Shown piece after piece: positions 35,006 through 44,772 of a DNA stretch of 64,000 nucleotides; position 1 is the first letter of the stretch; each line of letters starts with the position of its first letter. The stretch is from Nitrospirota bacterium. Lineage in GTDB: Bacteria > Nitrospirota > Thermodesulfovibrionia > UBA6902 > DSMQ01. Under the pieces are notes generated by a model that was not told the origin of the DNA, searched no databases, and saw only the letters and a program-made list of their open reading frames with translations. The DNA is taken from assembly GCA_016212185.1 (NCBI GenBank), contig JACRGX010000076.1, forward strand, positions 1 through 64,000, in the 5' to 3' direction. A program made the translations under genes and the position numbers.

Positions 35006-35100
35006 GTAATTATAAAAGTAGGATAATGTTAATAGTTTAATATTTCAAGGAAAAAATTGAAACATCGCCGAAGCTCAGGGCGGAATTTCAGCAATTGGGG

Positions 35101-35340
35101 TTGTTATTCCCCCTTAGAAAAGGGGGCGCAGGGGGTTGTTATCAATCCATTTCTCAATAGCACCTACTACCCCACATATATTCTTCTTAACATCTAAATC
35201 ATAAAATCTTAAAACACTTCTGTGGGTTCAATTTTGCAAATTGAACCCTGATATCCGGGCAGGTAGCTAATAACTTATATGAATATTAGGTTCTAGTTAC
35301 AAACCTGAACCCGCTTGAGATTCCCCTCTAATAAGAGGGG
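35101..35340. repeat. Gap with several hairpin repeats
   Basis: The 360-bp gap between MNT and the caspase gene holds a CCCCCTT-AGAA-AAGGGGG element (35109-35126), a perfect 11-bp inverted repeat GGGTTCAATTT/AAATTGAACCC (35224-35248) with a 3-nt loop, and CCCCTCT/AGAGGGG (35323-35340). No gene is seen. Confidence 0.7.
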
Positions 35341-35364
35341 TGCAGGTGTGTGTTTATCGTGAAT

Positions 35365-36597
35365 TTATAACATCCCCCTGTATCCCCCTTTGCTAAGGGG
35401 GAATTTGTTGAGATTTTTTATAAACTCCTGAATATCATTCCAGCTTACCTGTTCCACAGGGCAGTTGTCCCCGCAATTTTTAAATTTTGATGGATTATTG
35501 CCCATCACACTTTCCCACTGCCCTTGTGTAACCTCATACTTCCCTATATAAAAATCATCCACGCAGACTTCATGCACGGGCTTCGAATCAGCGTATGAAT
35601 ACCCATCACCGAATGTATCACCCATCTGATAGCATCCGCCTTTGACAATGATAAACTCCATGCCAGTAACAGGGTCTTTGATTGCACCCTCATTGTCAAG
35701 GGTAGAAACAGAGGGCACGGTGTCTGTTGTCTCTATTTCTTCTTCAATTATTTCTTTACTGTTGCTTTGAAATATAAAATCCCCGCCTTCATGCCCTGAG
35801 TTTCTTATATCGCTATACTCAGGCACCTGCTCTGATTTGCCTGCTACCATCTGTTTTATCCGTCCATGAAAAATCTCTTCTGCCGTAAATACGCCTTTGT
35901 CAGTCTCACTAAGCGCTGTCAGAAACGCCCTTGCAAAGACAGAATGTCCGCTTCCTCCTGCATCTGATACAGGCTCATTGCCTCCGCTTGCCATCAAGGT
36001 CCTTGAAGGTCGCCCCATCATCTTTTTAAGAAACTCTGTCCTGCTGCCTTTTGATGAGGTGTCTATTGACGCCCCTCTTGTGAGCGTGCCTGAATAACAA
36101 CTGTCTGCCACTACCAGTATGTGTCTTGATGTAATCCGCTTAATGTTTGTTGTTATATCATCCGCCATTATCCAATCCACAGGGTTGTCCCTCTGTGCGT
36201 CCACAGGAAGCCAGTAGGCTTTATCCGCTGTCTTGTCAAATTCCCCATGCCCTGCATAGTAGATTAGAAGGCTGTCGTTTTGTCCTAATTTCTTCCTGAA
36301 TTCATTGATACCTGAGAGGATGTCTTTGCGGGTTGCATCAAGAAGTAACTTTGTCTTAAAGCCGTATTTGTTCTTTAATATCTTTTCAACATCAACTGCA
36401 TCAGCGGCAGGGGTTTTTAATTTCGGGAAATATTTGTAGTTATTGTTCCCGATGATAATGGCATAGTAGTTTGTATTAAGCTGAATTGCGGCTTCGCCAC
36501 TGTTTTTAGGCTTGACTGTAACGCTTCTGTCGGCAGGATACGCATTTCCAGTAATTAGGAAGATTGATAAGAACAGGAAAAACAGTTTTGTCTTCAT
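35365..36597 (-). CDS. Caspase-like (C14) protease with truncated SUMF1/FGE-type domain
   Basis: A 410-residue secreted protein with a signal peptide (MKTKLFFLFLSIFLITGNAYPA). The caspase-fold domain spans about 40-270, with catalytic His in YYAGHG near 119 and Cys in DSCYSG near 165. From about 310 a formylglycine-generating-enzyme (SUMF1) type domain begins (GMEFIIVKGGCYQMGD, YEVTQGQWESVMGNNPS), but it stops at NLNKFPLSKGGYRGML. The last dozen residues are encoded by a C-rich dispersed repeat, so the domain is cut to roughly a third of its usual size. Related proteins act as orthocaspases or stress proteases; no partner is adjacent. Confidence 0.82.
   Translation of the reverse strand: MKTKLFFLFLSIFLITGNAYPADRSVTVKPKNSGEAAIQLNTNYYAIIIGNNNYKYFPKLKTPAADAVDVEKILKNKYGFKTKLLLDATRKDILSGINEFRKKLGQNDSLLIYYAGHGEFDKTADKAYWLPVDAQRDNPVDWIMADDITTNIKRITSRHILVVADSCYSGTLTRGASIDTSSKGSRTEFLKKMMGRPSRTLMASGGNEPVSDAGGSGHSVFARAFLTALSETDKGVFTAEEIFHGRIKQMVAGKSEQVPEYSDIRNSGHEGGDFIFQSNSKEIIEEEIETTDTVPSVSTLDNEGAIKDPVTGMEFIIVKGGCYQMGDTFGDGYSYADSKPVHEVCVDDFYIGKYEVTQGQWESVMGNNPSKFKNCGDNCPVEQVSWNDIQEFIKNLNKFPLSKGGYRGML
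35371..35405. repeat. C-rich dispersed repeat that forms the 3' end of the caspase gene
   Basis: The sequence CATCCCCCTGTATCCCCC followed by CTTTGC and AAGGGGG is the same repeat class as at 13100, 19786 and 35101. It supplies the stop-proximal codons of the caspase-like gene. Confidence 0.75.
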
Positions 36598-36875
36598 GTA
36601 CCCCCCTGCTGCGTACTATTAAGCAAGCCTTGATTAAGATTATCCTGATATTGGTCTGATTTTGCAAATTTATTTAATGATTTTGAAAAAATTATATCAG
36701 CTTGCAAGCATTTTTAAAAGGTAATTTTCACAACTGCAAATATAAGCATATTTTGGTATAATTATCCTGTTAATCAAAAACAATTCACCACTGAGGGCAC
36801 AGAGGGAATCTTTATTCATTTTAAATTGCAAAATTATCAATTATCATTTCAAATTTAAACAGGAGGGATACAACT

Positions 36876-38234
36876 ATGGAATGGCTTAAAGGCGTTGCGG
36901 AAATTAAAGACGGTTCTGTTTCAATAAAAGACAAGGCAGGCGTCAGAAATAAGATGGACAGTCTTATTTATGACGCTGTTTTTGAGGCTGACGACGAAAA
37001 AAGAAAGGCGCGTTTTCTGATTGTCAAAGAAATTGCAAAGGCATGCGGTGCAGTACCCGCCTCCATACAGGGGCTTTACGAAGAACTTGGAAAGGGTTAC
37101 CGCGGCTTTACCGTGCCTGCCATGAATATCAGGGGGCTTACCTATGACACTGCTAAGGCAATCTTCAGAAAGGCGCTGAAGATGAATGCAGGCGCAATGA
37201 TTTTTGAAATCGCCAGGTCAGAGATAGGCTATACAAAGCAAAGGCCGCTTGAATATTCCACAGTCGTCCTTGCTGCAGCGGTAAAAGAAGGATACGAAGG
37301 CCCTGTCTTTATTCAGGGCGACCATTTTCAGTTTGTGAGGAAAAATTATCTCAGTGATGCCAATGCCGAAACAACTTATGTACGGGGGCTTATTTCAGAG
37401 GCGGTAGAGGCTGAATTTTACAACATAGACATAGACGCCTCAACCCTTGTGGACCTGTCAAAAGGGCCGCTGAAAGAACAGCAGTCGCCCAACTATACAG
37501 TCACGGCAGACATGACCTCCCACATCAGGAGCCTTGAGCCTAAGGGCGTTACTATATCAATCGGCGGCGAGATAGGCGAAATCGGAGGCAAAAACAGCAC
37601 GGTTGAGGAGATGAGCGCATTTTTAAGCGGCTTCAGGGAGACACTTGATAAAAAGCTCATAGGTATCAGCAAAATAAGCGTGCAAAGCGGTACTACTCAC
37701 GGCGGGGTCGTACTCCCGGACGGCACCCTTGCCAAAGTAAAGATAGACTTTGATACCCTCACTGCGCTTTCAGATGCGGCGCGCAAGGAATACGGGCTTT
37801 CAGGCGCCGTACAGCACGGCGCATCCACACTTCCCGAGGAAGCATTCGTTAAGTTTCCTGAGACAGGAACCGCGGAGGTGCATCTTGCAACAGGATTCCA
37901 AAATATAATCTATGACAACCCATCCATGCCGTCTGCATTAAAGTCAGAGGTTTATGATTACCTCCATAAAGAATGTGCAAAGGAAAAGAAAGAAGGACAG
38001 ACCGAAGAGCAGTTTATTTACAGCGTTAGAAAAAAGGGCTTCGGCCCGTTTAAGAAAAAGTGGTGGGACATGCCCGCAGAAGCCAAAAAGCCCATTGTGG
38101 TTGAGCTTGAGGACAAATTCGGACTGCTCTTTGACAGGCTGAAGGTCGTAAACACCATGGATATCGTCAAAAAAACAGTTAAGCCGGTCAGCGTCAGAAA
38201 AGACCTGGCAGACTCACTAAAAAAGCTCTCATGA
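36876..38234 (+). CDS. Class II fructose-bisphosphate aldolase-like protein
   Basis: A 452-residue class II (zinc-dependent) aldolase, longer than the usual 300-360. Catalytic-site segments are YRGFTVPAMNIRGLTYDTA, the zinc His of QGDHFQF near 152, GGEIGEIGGKNST near 231, SGTTHGGV near 273 and QHGAST near 311. An extra C-terminal region (350-452) is rich in Lys. It cleaves fructose 1,6-bisphosphate or a related ketose phosphate. A good AGGAGG precedes the ATG. Its stop overlaps the phosphofructokinase start by 4 bp. Confidence 0.85.
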   Translation: MEWLKGVAEIKDGSVSIKDKAGVRNKMDSLIYDAVFEADDEKRKARFLIVKEIAKACGAVPASIQGLYEELGKGYRGFTVPAMNIRGLTYDTAKAIFRKALKMNAGAMIFEIARSEIGYTKQRPLEYSTVVLAAAVKEGYEGPVFIQGDHFQFVRKNYLSDANAETTYVRGLISEAVEAEFYNIDIDASTLVDLSKGPLKEQQSPNYTVTADMTSHIRSLEPKGVTISIGGEIGEIGGKNSTVEEMSAFLSGFRETLDKKLIGISKISVQSGTTHGGVVLPDGTLAKVKIDFDTLTALSDAARKEYGLSGAVQHGASTLPEEAFVKFPETGTAEVHLATGFQNIIYDNPSMPSALKSEVYDYLHKECAKEKKEGQTEEQFIYSVRKKGFGPFKKKWWDMPAEAKKPIVVELEDKFGLLFDRLKVVNTMDIVKKTVKPVSVRKDLADSLKKLS

Positions 38235-39466
38235 AAAAAAGGCTTGCCATCCTGGTCGGCGGCGGTCCTGCGCCCGGCATAAACGGCGTGATAAGCGCTG
38301 CAACAGTTGAAGCCGTAAGCAAAGGCCTGCAAGTCATAGGCATTATGGACGGCTTTAAGTGGCTTTTCCGGGGAGATGTAAGCAAGACAATCCATTTAAC
38401 TGAAAAAAATTCATGGCATATACATAACCGCGGCGGCTCCATACTAAGAACCTCAAGAGATTTTCCTGATAATCCGGAAAAACAATTCAAAAACATGGTA
38501 AACGCATTGAAGAAATTGAACATCAAATTCCTTATCACAATCGGCGGTGACGGCACGGCATATATGGCCAGAGAGATAGAAAGAAGAACCATAGGGCTGA
38601 TTTCTGTTGTTCATGTGCCAAAGACCATAGATAATGACCTTCCCCTGCCGGGAGGAAATCCGACCTTCGGATTTGAGACAGCAAGGCACTGGGGGACTGA
38701 AATAGTTGAAAATATTATAGAAGACGCCCGTACAACAGGCCGGTGGTATTTTGTGACAACAATGGGCCGATATACAGGGCATCTGGCGCTCGGTATAGGG
38801 AAAGCTTCAGGAGCAACAATTACACTTATCCCTGAAGAGTTCAAAGAAAAAAGACTGAAATTCACAAAAGTGGCTGATTTGCTTGAAGGCTCTATCATAA
38901 AACGGCTTTCCCATGGACATCTTCACGGCATTGCAATACTCGCAGAGGGAGTTGCAGGCAAGATTAATGTTAAAGAACTTTCCCGGTATGAGCATGTTGG
39001 GAAAGACGATAAAGGAGATTTGCATCTCTCAGATATCCAATTTGGAAGAATCATGGAGCAATTTGTAAGTAAAAGCATGGAGTCGCGCGGAATAAAAGTC
39101 AAAATTATCCATAAAAACATCGGATATGAGTTAAGGGCTGCTGACCCAATTCCCTTTGATGCGGCATATACGAGGAATCTCGGATACAGCGCCGTGAAGT
39201 TTCTTCTGAATGGCGGGAAAGGCGCAATGATTACGTTTTTTGAAGACAGATTAATCCCTATTCTTTTCAGAAAAATGATTGATCCTGTCACTAAGAAGAC
39301 ACGGCTCAGATATGTTGACATTAAGTCAGAGCCGTATCTGGTCGGCAGGGAGTACATGATAAGGCTTGAAAAGGAAGATTTCACTCCCCGGAAACTCGCA
39401 AGGCTTGCAAAGGCAGGCTGCATGAGCGCCACTGAATTCAGGGAAAGGTTCTCTTATCTGGTATAA
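38231..39466 (+). CDS. 6-phosphofructokinase, first copy
   Basis: A 411-residue PFK-family kinase. The phosphate-donor loop is GGGPAPGINGV, the GGDGT motif lies near 99 and the catalytic PKTIDNDLPLPGG near 121. The Gly after GGD points to ATP while the Lys of PKTIDND is typical of PPi enzymes and of the trypanosomal-type ATP enzymes, so the phosphoryl donor is unclear. It overlaps the aldolase by 4 bp, so the two glycolytic steps are cotranscribed. The second PFK gene converges on it. Confidence 0.85.
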   Translation: MKKRLAILVGGGPAPGINGVISAATVEAVSKGLQVIGIMDGFKWLFRGDVSKTIHLTEKNSWHIHNRGGSILRTSRDFPDNPEKQFKNMVNALKKLNIKFLITIGGDGTAYMAREIERRTIGLISVVHVPKTIDNDLPLPGGNPTFGFETARHWGTEIVENIIEDARTTGRWYFVTTMGRYTGHLALGIGKASGATITLIPEEFKEKRLKFTKVADLLEGSIIKRLSHGHLHGIAILAEGVAGKINVKELSRYEHVGKDDKGDLHLSDIQFGRIMEQFVSKSMESRGIKVKIIHKNIGYELRAADPIPFDAAYTRNLGYSAVKFLLNGGKGAMITFFEDRLIPILFRKMIDPVTKKTRLRYVDIKSEPYLVGREYMIRLEKEDFTPRKLARLAKAGCMSATEFRERFSYLV

Positions 39467-39478
39467 CCTCTGTTCAGA

Positions 39479-40690
39479 TTACAGATGCCGCTCTATTGGC
39501 ATCTTGGCCTCTTCAAATTCATAGCTGAATTTCTGAGGTTTTCTTCCGAAACATGTGCCAAGGTTTTCAAAAAGTGCAATCTCGTTAACATCAACTCCCC
39601 TTCGTTTTATTGCCTCTGATGTCGGCATATAAAATATCTTACTGCCCTGTACATTGACTACTGTATTCCCTGTCCTGCCTGAGAGCAGGAGAAGTACTGC
39701 TGCCGCTCCGGCCCTCTGACCAAAATTGACATCAAATGCTGATGACTGCCCTGAACGTACAAGATGACCCGGTGTTACTTCCCTTGCCTCCGGAATCTCA
39801 TAAATACTGGGGATATACATGCCGACCCTCTTCATAAATTCCTTTACATCAGGGTCCGCCTTTAACCTTTTCTCAAGCTGCTGTCTCACATATTTGCCGG
39901 CTCCTGCAAGTTTTTTATGCCCGAATGCGTCAATGCCTGCAGATTCATCATAAAGCATTTCTCCGCTTGCGGTCTTAATCCCTTCGGCAACAACAATAAT
40001 GTATGTACCCGCTTTCACATCGCTTCTGTCTACCCTCGCAAAATAAGTTGCCTTCATGTGTTCATATACAACATCAAAGTCTACAAGCACCTCAGGGAGC
40101 AGAATACAGTCGGCTTCTGCGCCTATTCCGCCGCATAAGGCTGTATGCCCTACATATCTTCCAAAGACCTCAATTACAAGAATGCGGTTATGGCTCATGC
40201 CTGTAGTTTTAAGGTCTCTTGTAAAAACAGCTATCCTGTTGATTGCAGAATCGCCTCCTACACTGTAAGGTTGAAGGTCAAGGTCCATGGTTTTAGGGAC
40301 ATGAATGCATGGAATCCCCTGAGAAGACAGGTCCACAACAACACTTCCGGTATCATCGCCGCCGCTTATAATCAAGGCGTCTATAGCAAATTTCTTGAGT
40401 CCGTTTTTTATGCGTTCATATTTGTCAGGGTCGGCAATCTTGCTTATTTTTACCCGTGAATGACCTGCTTCAGAACCTGCAAGCGATGCCTCTATGCGGC
40501 TCACTCTCTCCGCATTAAGAATAACAACTTCTTTTAAATCAGCAAGATTATAAAGACCTGCATATCCATTGGGGATTACAACTGATTCTATGCCGTGAGC
40601 ATATGCTTCCCGCGCAACACTTTTTATAACTGCATTGAGACCGCCGCAGTCTCCTCCGCTGGTGATAATGCCTATTCTTTTAATTCCCAT
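39479..40690 (-). CDS. 6-phosphofructokinase, second copy, PPi-type signature
   Basis: About 403 residues of PFK fold starting MGIKRIGIITSGGDCGGLN. It has GGDDT near 98 and PKTMDLDL near 120; the Asp after GGD together with PKT is the combination seen in pyrophosphate-dependent enzymes. The catalytic Asp is kept, but the normal TIDND is changed to TMDLD. The ATG at 40690 matches family starts; the longer frame from 40765 adds an unrelated 25 residues. It is convergent with the other copy, 12 bp away. Confidence 0.85.
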   Translation of the reverse strand: MGIKRIGIITSGGDCGGLNAVIKSVAREAYAHGIESVVIPNGYAGLYNLADLKEVVILNAERVSRIEASLAGSEAGHSRVKISKIADPDKYERIKNGLKKFAIDALIISGGDDTGSVVVDLSSQGIPCIHVPKTMDLDLQPYSVGGDSAINRIAVFTRDLKTTGMSHNRILVIEVFGRYVGHTALCGGIGAEADCILLPEVLVDFDVVYEHMKATYFARVDRSDVKAGTYIIVVAEGIKTASGEMLYDESAGIDAFGHKKLAGAGKYVRQQLEKRLKADPDVKEFMKRVGMYIPSIYEIPEAREVTPGHLVRSGQSSAFDVNFGQRAGAAAVLLLLSGRTGNTVVNVQGSKIFYMPTSEAIKRRGVDVNEIALFENLGTCFGRKPQKFSYEFEEAKMPIERHL

Positions 40691-40893
40691 ATCAATACAC
40701 CATCCTTTCAGTTTTTTATATGTTTGATAGTTCGTTAATTTATAATTATACCTCAATTCCGGCAAAAATTGGCAGTGACAAATATTTAAATAAAATATAT
40801 AATTCAGGCAGACGGCGCGGGAGAAAAAGTTAAATAGTAAAGAACTTTAATATTGCTGATTCTGAATAAAAGGCTTTTTTTGACTTAAAATTT

Positions 40894-40899
40894 TATAAT
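40894..40899 (+). promoter_or_regulatory. -10 box of a probable leaderless promoter
   Basis: A perfect TATAAT ends exactly 6 nt before the ATG of the DUF3553 gene. No good -35 lies at the usual distance. The spacing matches other leaderless genes in the window. Confidence 0.5.
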
Positions 40900-40905
40900 T
40901 AAATT

Positions 40906-41124
40906 ATGCGCAGGCGGCTGTATCTTAAGCTGGGCGATAAGGTAAGGCATCTGAAATATGATATATGGGGCACAGGAGAAGTCATTGAAGAAAAACATTC
41001 CGACCTTTCCGGCGGCTTTTGCATGGTGAAGGTGCTTTTTGAAGACGGCAATGAGCGGTCCTTTATCAATGATCTGGACCACGAACACTGCTGCTGCTAT
41101 GCAGGGCTTAAACTGATTCCCTGA
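40906..41124 (+). CDS. DUF3553-type small protein
   Basis: A 72-residue SH3-like protein (LKLGDKVRHLKYDIWGTGEVIE, VKVLFEDGNERSFI) with a Cys cluster HEHCCCYAG near the end. Such domains also occur at the C-terminus of UvrD-type helicases and may bind RNA polymerase. It lies 51 bp upstream of selB and is probably in one transcript. It has no visible Shine-Dalgarno. Confidence 0.7.
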   Translation: MRRRLYLKLGDKVRHLKYDIWGTGEVIEEKHSDLSGGFCMVKVLFEDGNERSFINDLDHEHCCCYAGLKLIP

Positions 41125-41175
41125 ATCAATGGCAAACACCCTTATAAATCATTCCAGCCTTCTTTTAATATAACC

Positions 41176-43059
41176 ATGCACTACGTCATTCTCGGCACAG
41201 CAGGACACATTGACCACGGCAAAAGCTCGCTTGTAAAAGCCCTCACAGGCATTGACCCGGACAGGCTGAAGGAAGAGAAAGAGCGCGGCATCACCATTGA
41301 CCTCGGCTTTGCGTACCTCTCATACCCTGACGGGATTAAAGTCGGCATAGTAGATGTGCCGGGTCATGAAAAATTAATAAAAAACATGCTTGCAGGCGTA
41401 GGCGGGATTGACATTATGCTTATGGTTATTGCCGCTGATGAAGGCATTATGCCCCAGAGCAGGGAACACCTTGCAATATGCGACATGTTAAAGGTTAAAA
41501 AGGGACTGATTGCGCTTACCAAGTCAGACATCGTTGAAAAGGACTGGCTCAATCTCGTCGCCGGTGAAATAAAAAATTTTGTAAAAGGCAGTTTTCTTGA
41601 CGGCGCTGAAATAATTCCGGTCTCTGCAAAAACAGGGGATAATATTGATCTGCTGAAGGAAAAAATCAGGAAGGCGGCAGGGAATATTGATGCAAAGCCT
41701 GCAAATGGTCTGTTCAGGCTCCCGATAGATAGGGTATTTACGCTCAAAGGGTTCGGCACTGTTGTAACAGGGACGGCAGTCTCGGGAAGCCTCTCTGCGG
41801 ATGCGGCTGTTGAAATCCTGCCAAAGGGCATAAAGACAAAGGTCCGGGGGCTTCAGAGCCACGGTGAAATGTTAAAGACAATATATGCGGGACAGAGGGC
41901 TGCGGTAAACCTGCAGGGAGTTTCAAAGGAAGAAATCCGGAGGGGAGACGTGCTTACCCTGCCCGACATGATAAAGCCTGCATCAGTTATAGATGCCTGG
42001 CTTGAGATTCTGGGGGAAGCCCCGGCTGTCAAAAGCAGGAGCCTCGTGCATATTCATACAGGGACTTCAGAAATCATGGCAAGAGTTATAATTTATGACA
42101 AAGAGAAGCTTAATCCCGGAGATAAGGCATACTGCCAGTTCAGGCTTCAAAGTCCTGCAGTGGTCCTGTCTGGAGACCGATATATCATCAGGCAGTTCTC
42201 GCCTCTTCTTACCATCGGGGGCGGTGAAGTGCTGGACCCTTCTCCGAAACGAAGAAAAAGAAAAGAAGGCATTGAAGACCTCAATATCCTCAGGTGCGGG
42301 ACGCTTGAGGAAAAGCTCCTGTCAAAAATCCTTCAATCAGGCATTAACGGCATAGCTCCCCTGAGCCTTCACGGCTGGATTAAGGCAGAAATACCGGAAA
42401 TAAAAAATGCGCTCAATTCACTTGTCAAAAAAGGCGCAGCGGTCAATTCAGGCGGGAGGCTTTTTCATAAAAGCTCCTGTGAGGGTTTTACAAAAAAAGT
42501 CCTTTACGCCGTAAGCGATTTTCACAAGAAAAATCCTCTGAAGGCAGGCATGCCCAAAGAAAATTTAAAGACGCTCTTTAAAGGGCTGTGCCAGAAAACC
42601 ATAGATGAACTCATGGCTTTAATCAAAGACCTTGCGGTTGAAAAGGAATTCCTGAGATTAAAAACATTTAACGTCTCCTTAAGCGATGACAAGAAATTTT
42701 TAAAAAACAAAATACTGCGCGCGCTTGAAAGCGCCGCCTTTCAGCCCCCCATGAAGGATGAGCTTGCGAGAGCCGTTGCCGCCGGTGAAAAAGAAGTAAA
42801 TGAATTGTTAAAAATCATGGCGGCTGAGAAAAGCCTTGTGCGGATAAACGACTCGCTCTACATCCCCTTGTCAAGCTATGAAAAAATGCTTAGCAGTCTC
42901 GGAGATTTCTTTAAGAAAAAACAGGAATTGACCGTTGCGGAATTCCGCGACATCCTCGGCACCACAAGGAAATACGCCCTTCCATTTCTTGAATTCCTTG
43001 ACAGCAGCAGGGTCACCCTGCGGGTCGGCGACGTCAGAAAATTTATCCTGAAAGGCTGA
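41176..43059 (+). CDS. selB: Selenocysteine-specific elongation factor SelB
   Basis: A 627-residue translational GTPase that brings selenocysteinyl-tRNA to UGA codons marked by a SECIS hairpin. G1 [12 protein letters not shown], the [12 protein letters not shown] switch region and [12 protein letters not shown] are characteristic of SelB rather than EF-Tu. Beta-barrel domains follow to about 350, then winged-helix domains 350-627 for SECIS binding. Together with the tRNA-Sec at 48498 it shows that the organism decodes UGA as Sec, although no selenoprotein gene is visible here. Confidence 0.93.
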   Translation: MHYVILGTAGHIDHGKSSLVKALTGIDPDRLKEEKERGITIDLGFAYLSYPDGIKVGIVDVPGHEKLIKNMLAGVGGIDIMLMVIAADEGIMPQSREHLAICDMLKVKKGLIALTKSDIVEKDWLNLVAGEIKNFVKGSFLDGAEIIPVSAKTGDNIDLLKEKIRKAAGNIDAKPANGLFRLPIDRVFTLKGFGTVVTGTAVSGSLSADAAVEILPKGIKTKVRGLQSHGEMLKTIYAGQRAAVNLQGVSKEEIRRGDVLTLPDMIKPASVIDAWLEILGEAPAVKSRSLVHIHTGTSEIMARVIIYDKEKLNPGDKAYCQFRLQSPAVVLSGDRYIIRQFSPLLTIGGGEVLDPSPKRRKRKEGIEDLNILRCGTLEEKLLSKILQSGINGIAPLSLHGWIKAEIPEIKNALNSLVKKGAAVNSGGRLFHKSSCEGFTKKVLYAVSDFHKKNPLKAGMPKENLKTLFKGLCQKTIDELMALIKDLAVEKEFLRLKTFNVSLSDDKKFLKNKILRALESAAFQPPMKDELARAVAAGEKEVNELLKIMAAEKSLVRINDSLYIPLSSYEKMLSSLGDFFKKKQELTVAEFRDILGTTRKYALPFLEFLDSSRVTLRVGDVRKFILKG

Positions 43060-43154
43060 CAGTAAAAAAAACTGTTGAAAAATTTCTTAAAAACGTGCAC
43101 AATCTTACATAGCGTTATTAACCAATAACCTTTTTTAAAAAGGAGGAGGCAGAT

Positions 43155-43475
43155 ATGCCAACCAAAAAAGCGGCAAAGAAGTCTGTGAAGAAGAAGGCGG
43201 CAAAGAAGGCAGTAAAGAAAAAAAGGACTCCGAATGCAGCGTTCATGAAGCCGATGAAGATCAGCGATGCGCTGTCAAGCGTTGTAGGCAGCAAACCGCT
43301 CCCGAGGACAGAGGTAACAAAGAAACTCTGGCAGTATATCAAGAAAAACAAGCTTCAGGACAGCGTCAATAGGAGAATGATCAATGCTGACGCAAATCTG
43401 AAGGCGGTGTTCAGGGGTGCAGGCAAGGTCTCAATGTTTGAGATGACCAAACTGGTCAATAAGCATCTTAGTTAA
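43155..43475 (+). CDS. SWIB/MDM2-domain protein with histone H1-like lysine-rich tail
   Basis: A 106-residue basic protein. The first 30 residues are Lys/Ala-rich (KKAAKKSVKKKAAKK), similar to bacterial H1-like DNA-binding tails. Residues 33-105 form a SWIB/MDM2 domain (LSSVVGSKPLPRTEVTKKLW, INADANLKAVFRG). In bacteria such proteins occur in chlamydiae and some environmental phyla and may act on nucleoid structure. A strong AAGGAGGAGG precedes the ATG and a hairpin terminator follows, so it is a monocistronic, likely abundant gene. Confidence 0.88.
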   Translation: MPTKKAAKKSVKKKAAKKAVKKKRTPNAAFMKPMKISDALSSVVGSKPLPRTEVTKKLWQYIKKNKLQDSVNRRMINADANLKAVFRGAGKVSMFEMTKLVNKHLS

Positions 43476-43493
43476 AAAGTTTTTAGCAGTCTG

Positions 43494-43544
43494 ACAGAAA
43501 GCAGACACAACCCTGTGTGACGGTTATGTCTGCTTTCTGTTTTG
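43494..43544 (+). terminator. Rho-independent terminator after the SWIB gene
   Basis: Arms ACAGAAAGCAGACA (43494-43507) and TGTCTGCTTTCTGT (43527-43540) are fully complementary and followed by a T-run. Confidence 0.8.
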
Positions 43545-43584
43545 GTCCGGTGTTTAAATGAATATATCATATGTGTATAGACAT

Positions 43585-44772
43585 TTAAGGCAATAAAGAT
43601 TTCACTCCCTCTTCCCATGCCTTGAGCATACCCTTGCCGACCGGAGAAAATTCAGAATGATCTTTTATATATCTCTTAAGTTCGGGTTTTATGTCCTGAA
43701 CCGCATCACCTGATTCACTTATCAACTCGGCAGCCCGGGATGCAGAAAGACCGCAATGCGCTGTAGCAAATTTCTCAAGCGTTTTCCTGTCCCACCACTT
43801 TTTCGTACCGCCAATAGTCAGCGCAGGAACGTCCCTGCTGATATACGCAGTTGTCGTCACGATATCATACACCGGTGCAAGCTTTGTTCCCCCCCTTGTC
43901 GGGTCCGCATACAGCACGCCGAAATTTTTCAGATGGGCGTCGCCGTTCCGCAGCATTACCGTAAGCGCCAATGCCGCAAAAAACTGCTCACGCGCTATCT
44001 GCCGGTATCTGGGTGACACATAGTCGTTGATTGTTCTAACCACGCGCTCATAACTGCCGGTGTACTTGTCTTCAGTCCCAAGCCCCTGCAGCGCGCACAT
44101 ATCTTCAAATCCAACGTATTCTCCGGCATCCGTCATATCAAACCGTTTCATCACAAACAGCTTTCCATTATCGGAAAGAAAATTTTCTGGCGTAGGCAGA
44201 CCTGCCCTCCGTACTGCTTTCATGCAGAAATACTCGTTTGCGGCGAGATAAGGATAATCCGAGCCCCATGATTTGACAATATAGGATAAAACATGCACAG
44301 TGGCGCGGTCTTTAGCGTCAAGCAGCACCTTTGGCTGAATTCCTGAAATACCTGAATGCATGGCATACTTTTGCAGCAATTCATTAAAAAGTTCTCCTGT
44401 ATCAGGATAATGAAGAATGTCCTCAAGCGACTCCGGCGATAATTTAAAAGCCGGAGATTGTTCTTCAGTCAGGGTAAAACGGTTGCGGCCAATCTGATTC
44501 GTACCCACTACACTGAGCAATGTCAGATCATCCACACGGGCGATTTTTGCAAGCGCATTTTTGATGGCGGCTAACAGCGCCCCTTCAGGCAGATTCATCT
44601 GAAAAACCGGATGCAGGGTCTTATGAGTCCAGCTTTGCAGACGCACCGGCATGGTCAGGGATACAGCATACCTGTCTGACACATCCGGGAGATAATTAAA
44701 AACGTATTCCTCGTCCTGTTCAATGATGCCGCTTCTTTGTCCCGCTGTCCACACAGCCAGAGTGTTTTTCAT
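43585..44772 (-). CDS. hipA: HipA-type serine/threonine kinase toxin
   Basis: A 395-residue HipA. An N-terminal subdomain (NLPEGALLAAI near 60), the Gly-rich loop SGISGIQPKVLL near 140, the catalytic loop RNGDAHLKNFGVLY near 290 and the metal-binding YDIVTT near 315 are all intact. HipA kinases phosphorylate glutamyl-tRNA synthetase and induce dormancy. It overlaps hipB by 4 bp (ATGA). Confidence 0.92.
   Translation of the reverse strand: MKNTLAVWTAGQRSGIIEQDEEYVFNYLPDVSDRYAVSLTMPVRLQSWTHKTLHPVFQMNLPEGALLAAIKNALAKIARVDDLTLLSVVGTNQIGRNRFTLTEEQSPAFKLSPESLEDILHYPDTGELFNELLQKYAMHSGISGIQPKVLLDAKDRATVHVLSYIVKSWGSDYPYLAANEYFCMKAVRRAGLPTPENFLSDNGKLFVMKRFDMTDAGEYVGFEDMCALQGLGTEDKYTGSYERVVRTINDYVSPRYRQIAREQFFAALALTVMLRNGDAHLKNFGVLYADPTRGGTKLAPVYDIVTTTAYISRDVPALTIGGTKKWWDRKTLEKFATAHCGLSASRAAELISESGDAVQDIKPELKRYIKDHSEFSPVGKGMLKAWEEGVKSLLP

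Noticed and set aside
35224-35248. Perfect 11-bp inverted repeat as a terminator of the caspase-like gene.
   Set aside because: No T-run follows on either strand; kept only as a hairpin in the gap.
40880-40899. TTGACT and TATAAT upstream of the DUF3553 gene as a full promoter.
   Set aside because: The spacer is only 8 bp, so TTGACT cannot be the -35; only the -10 was kept.
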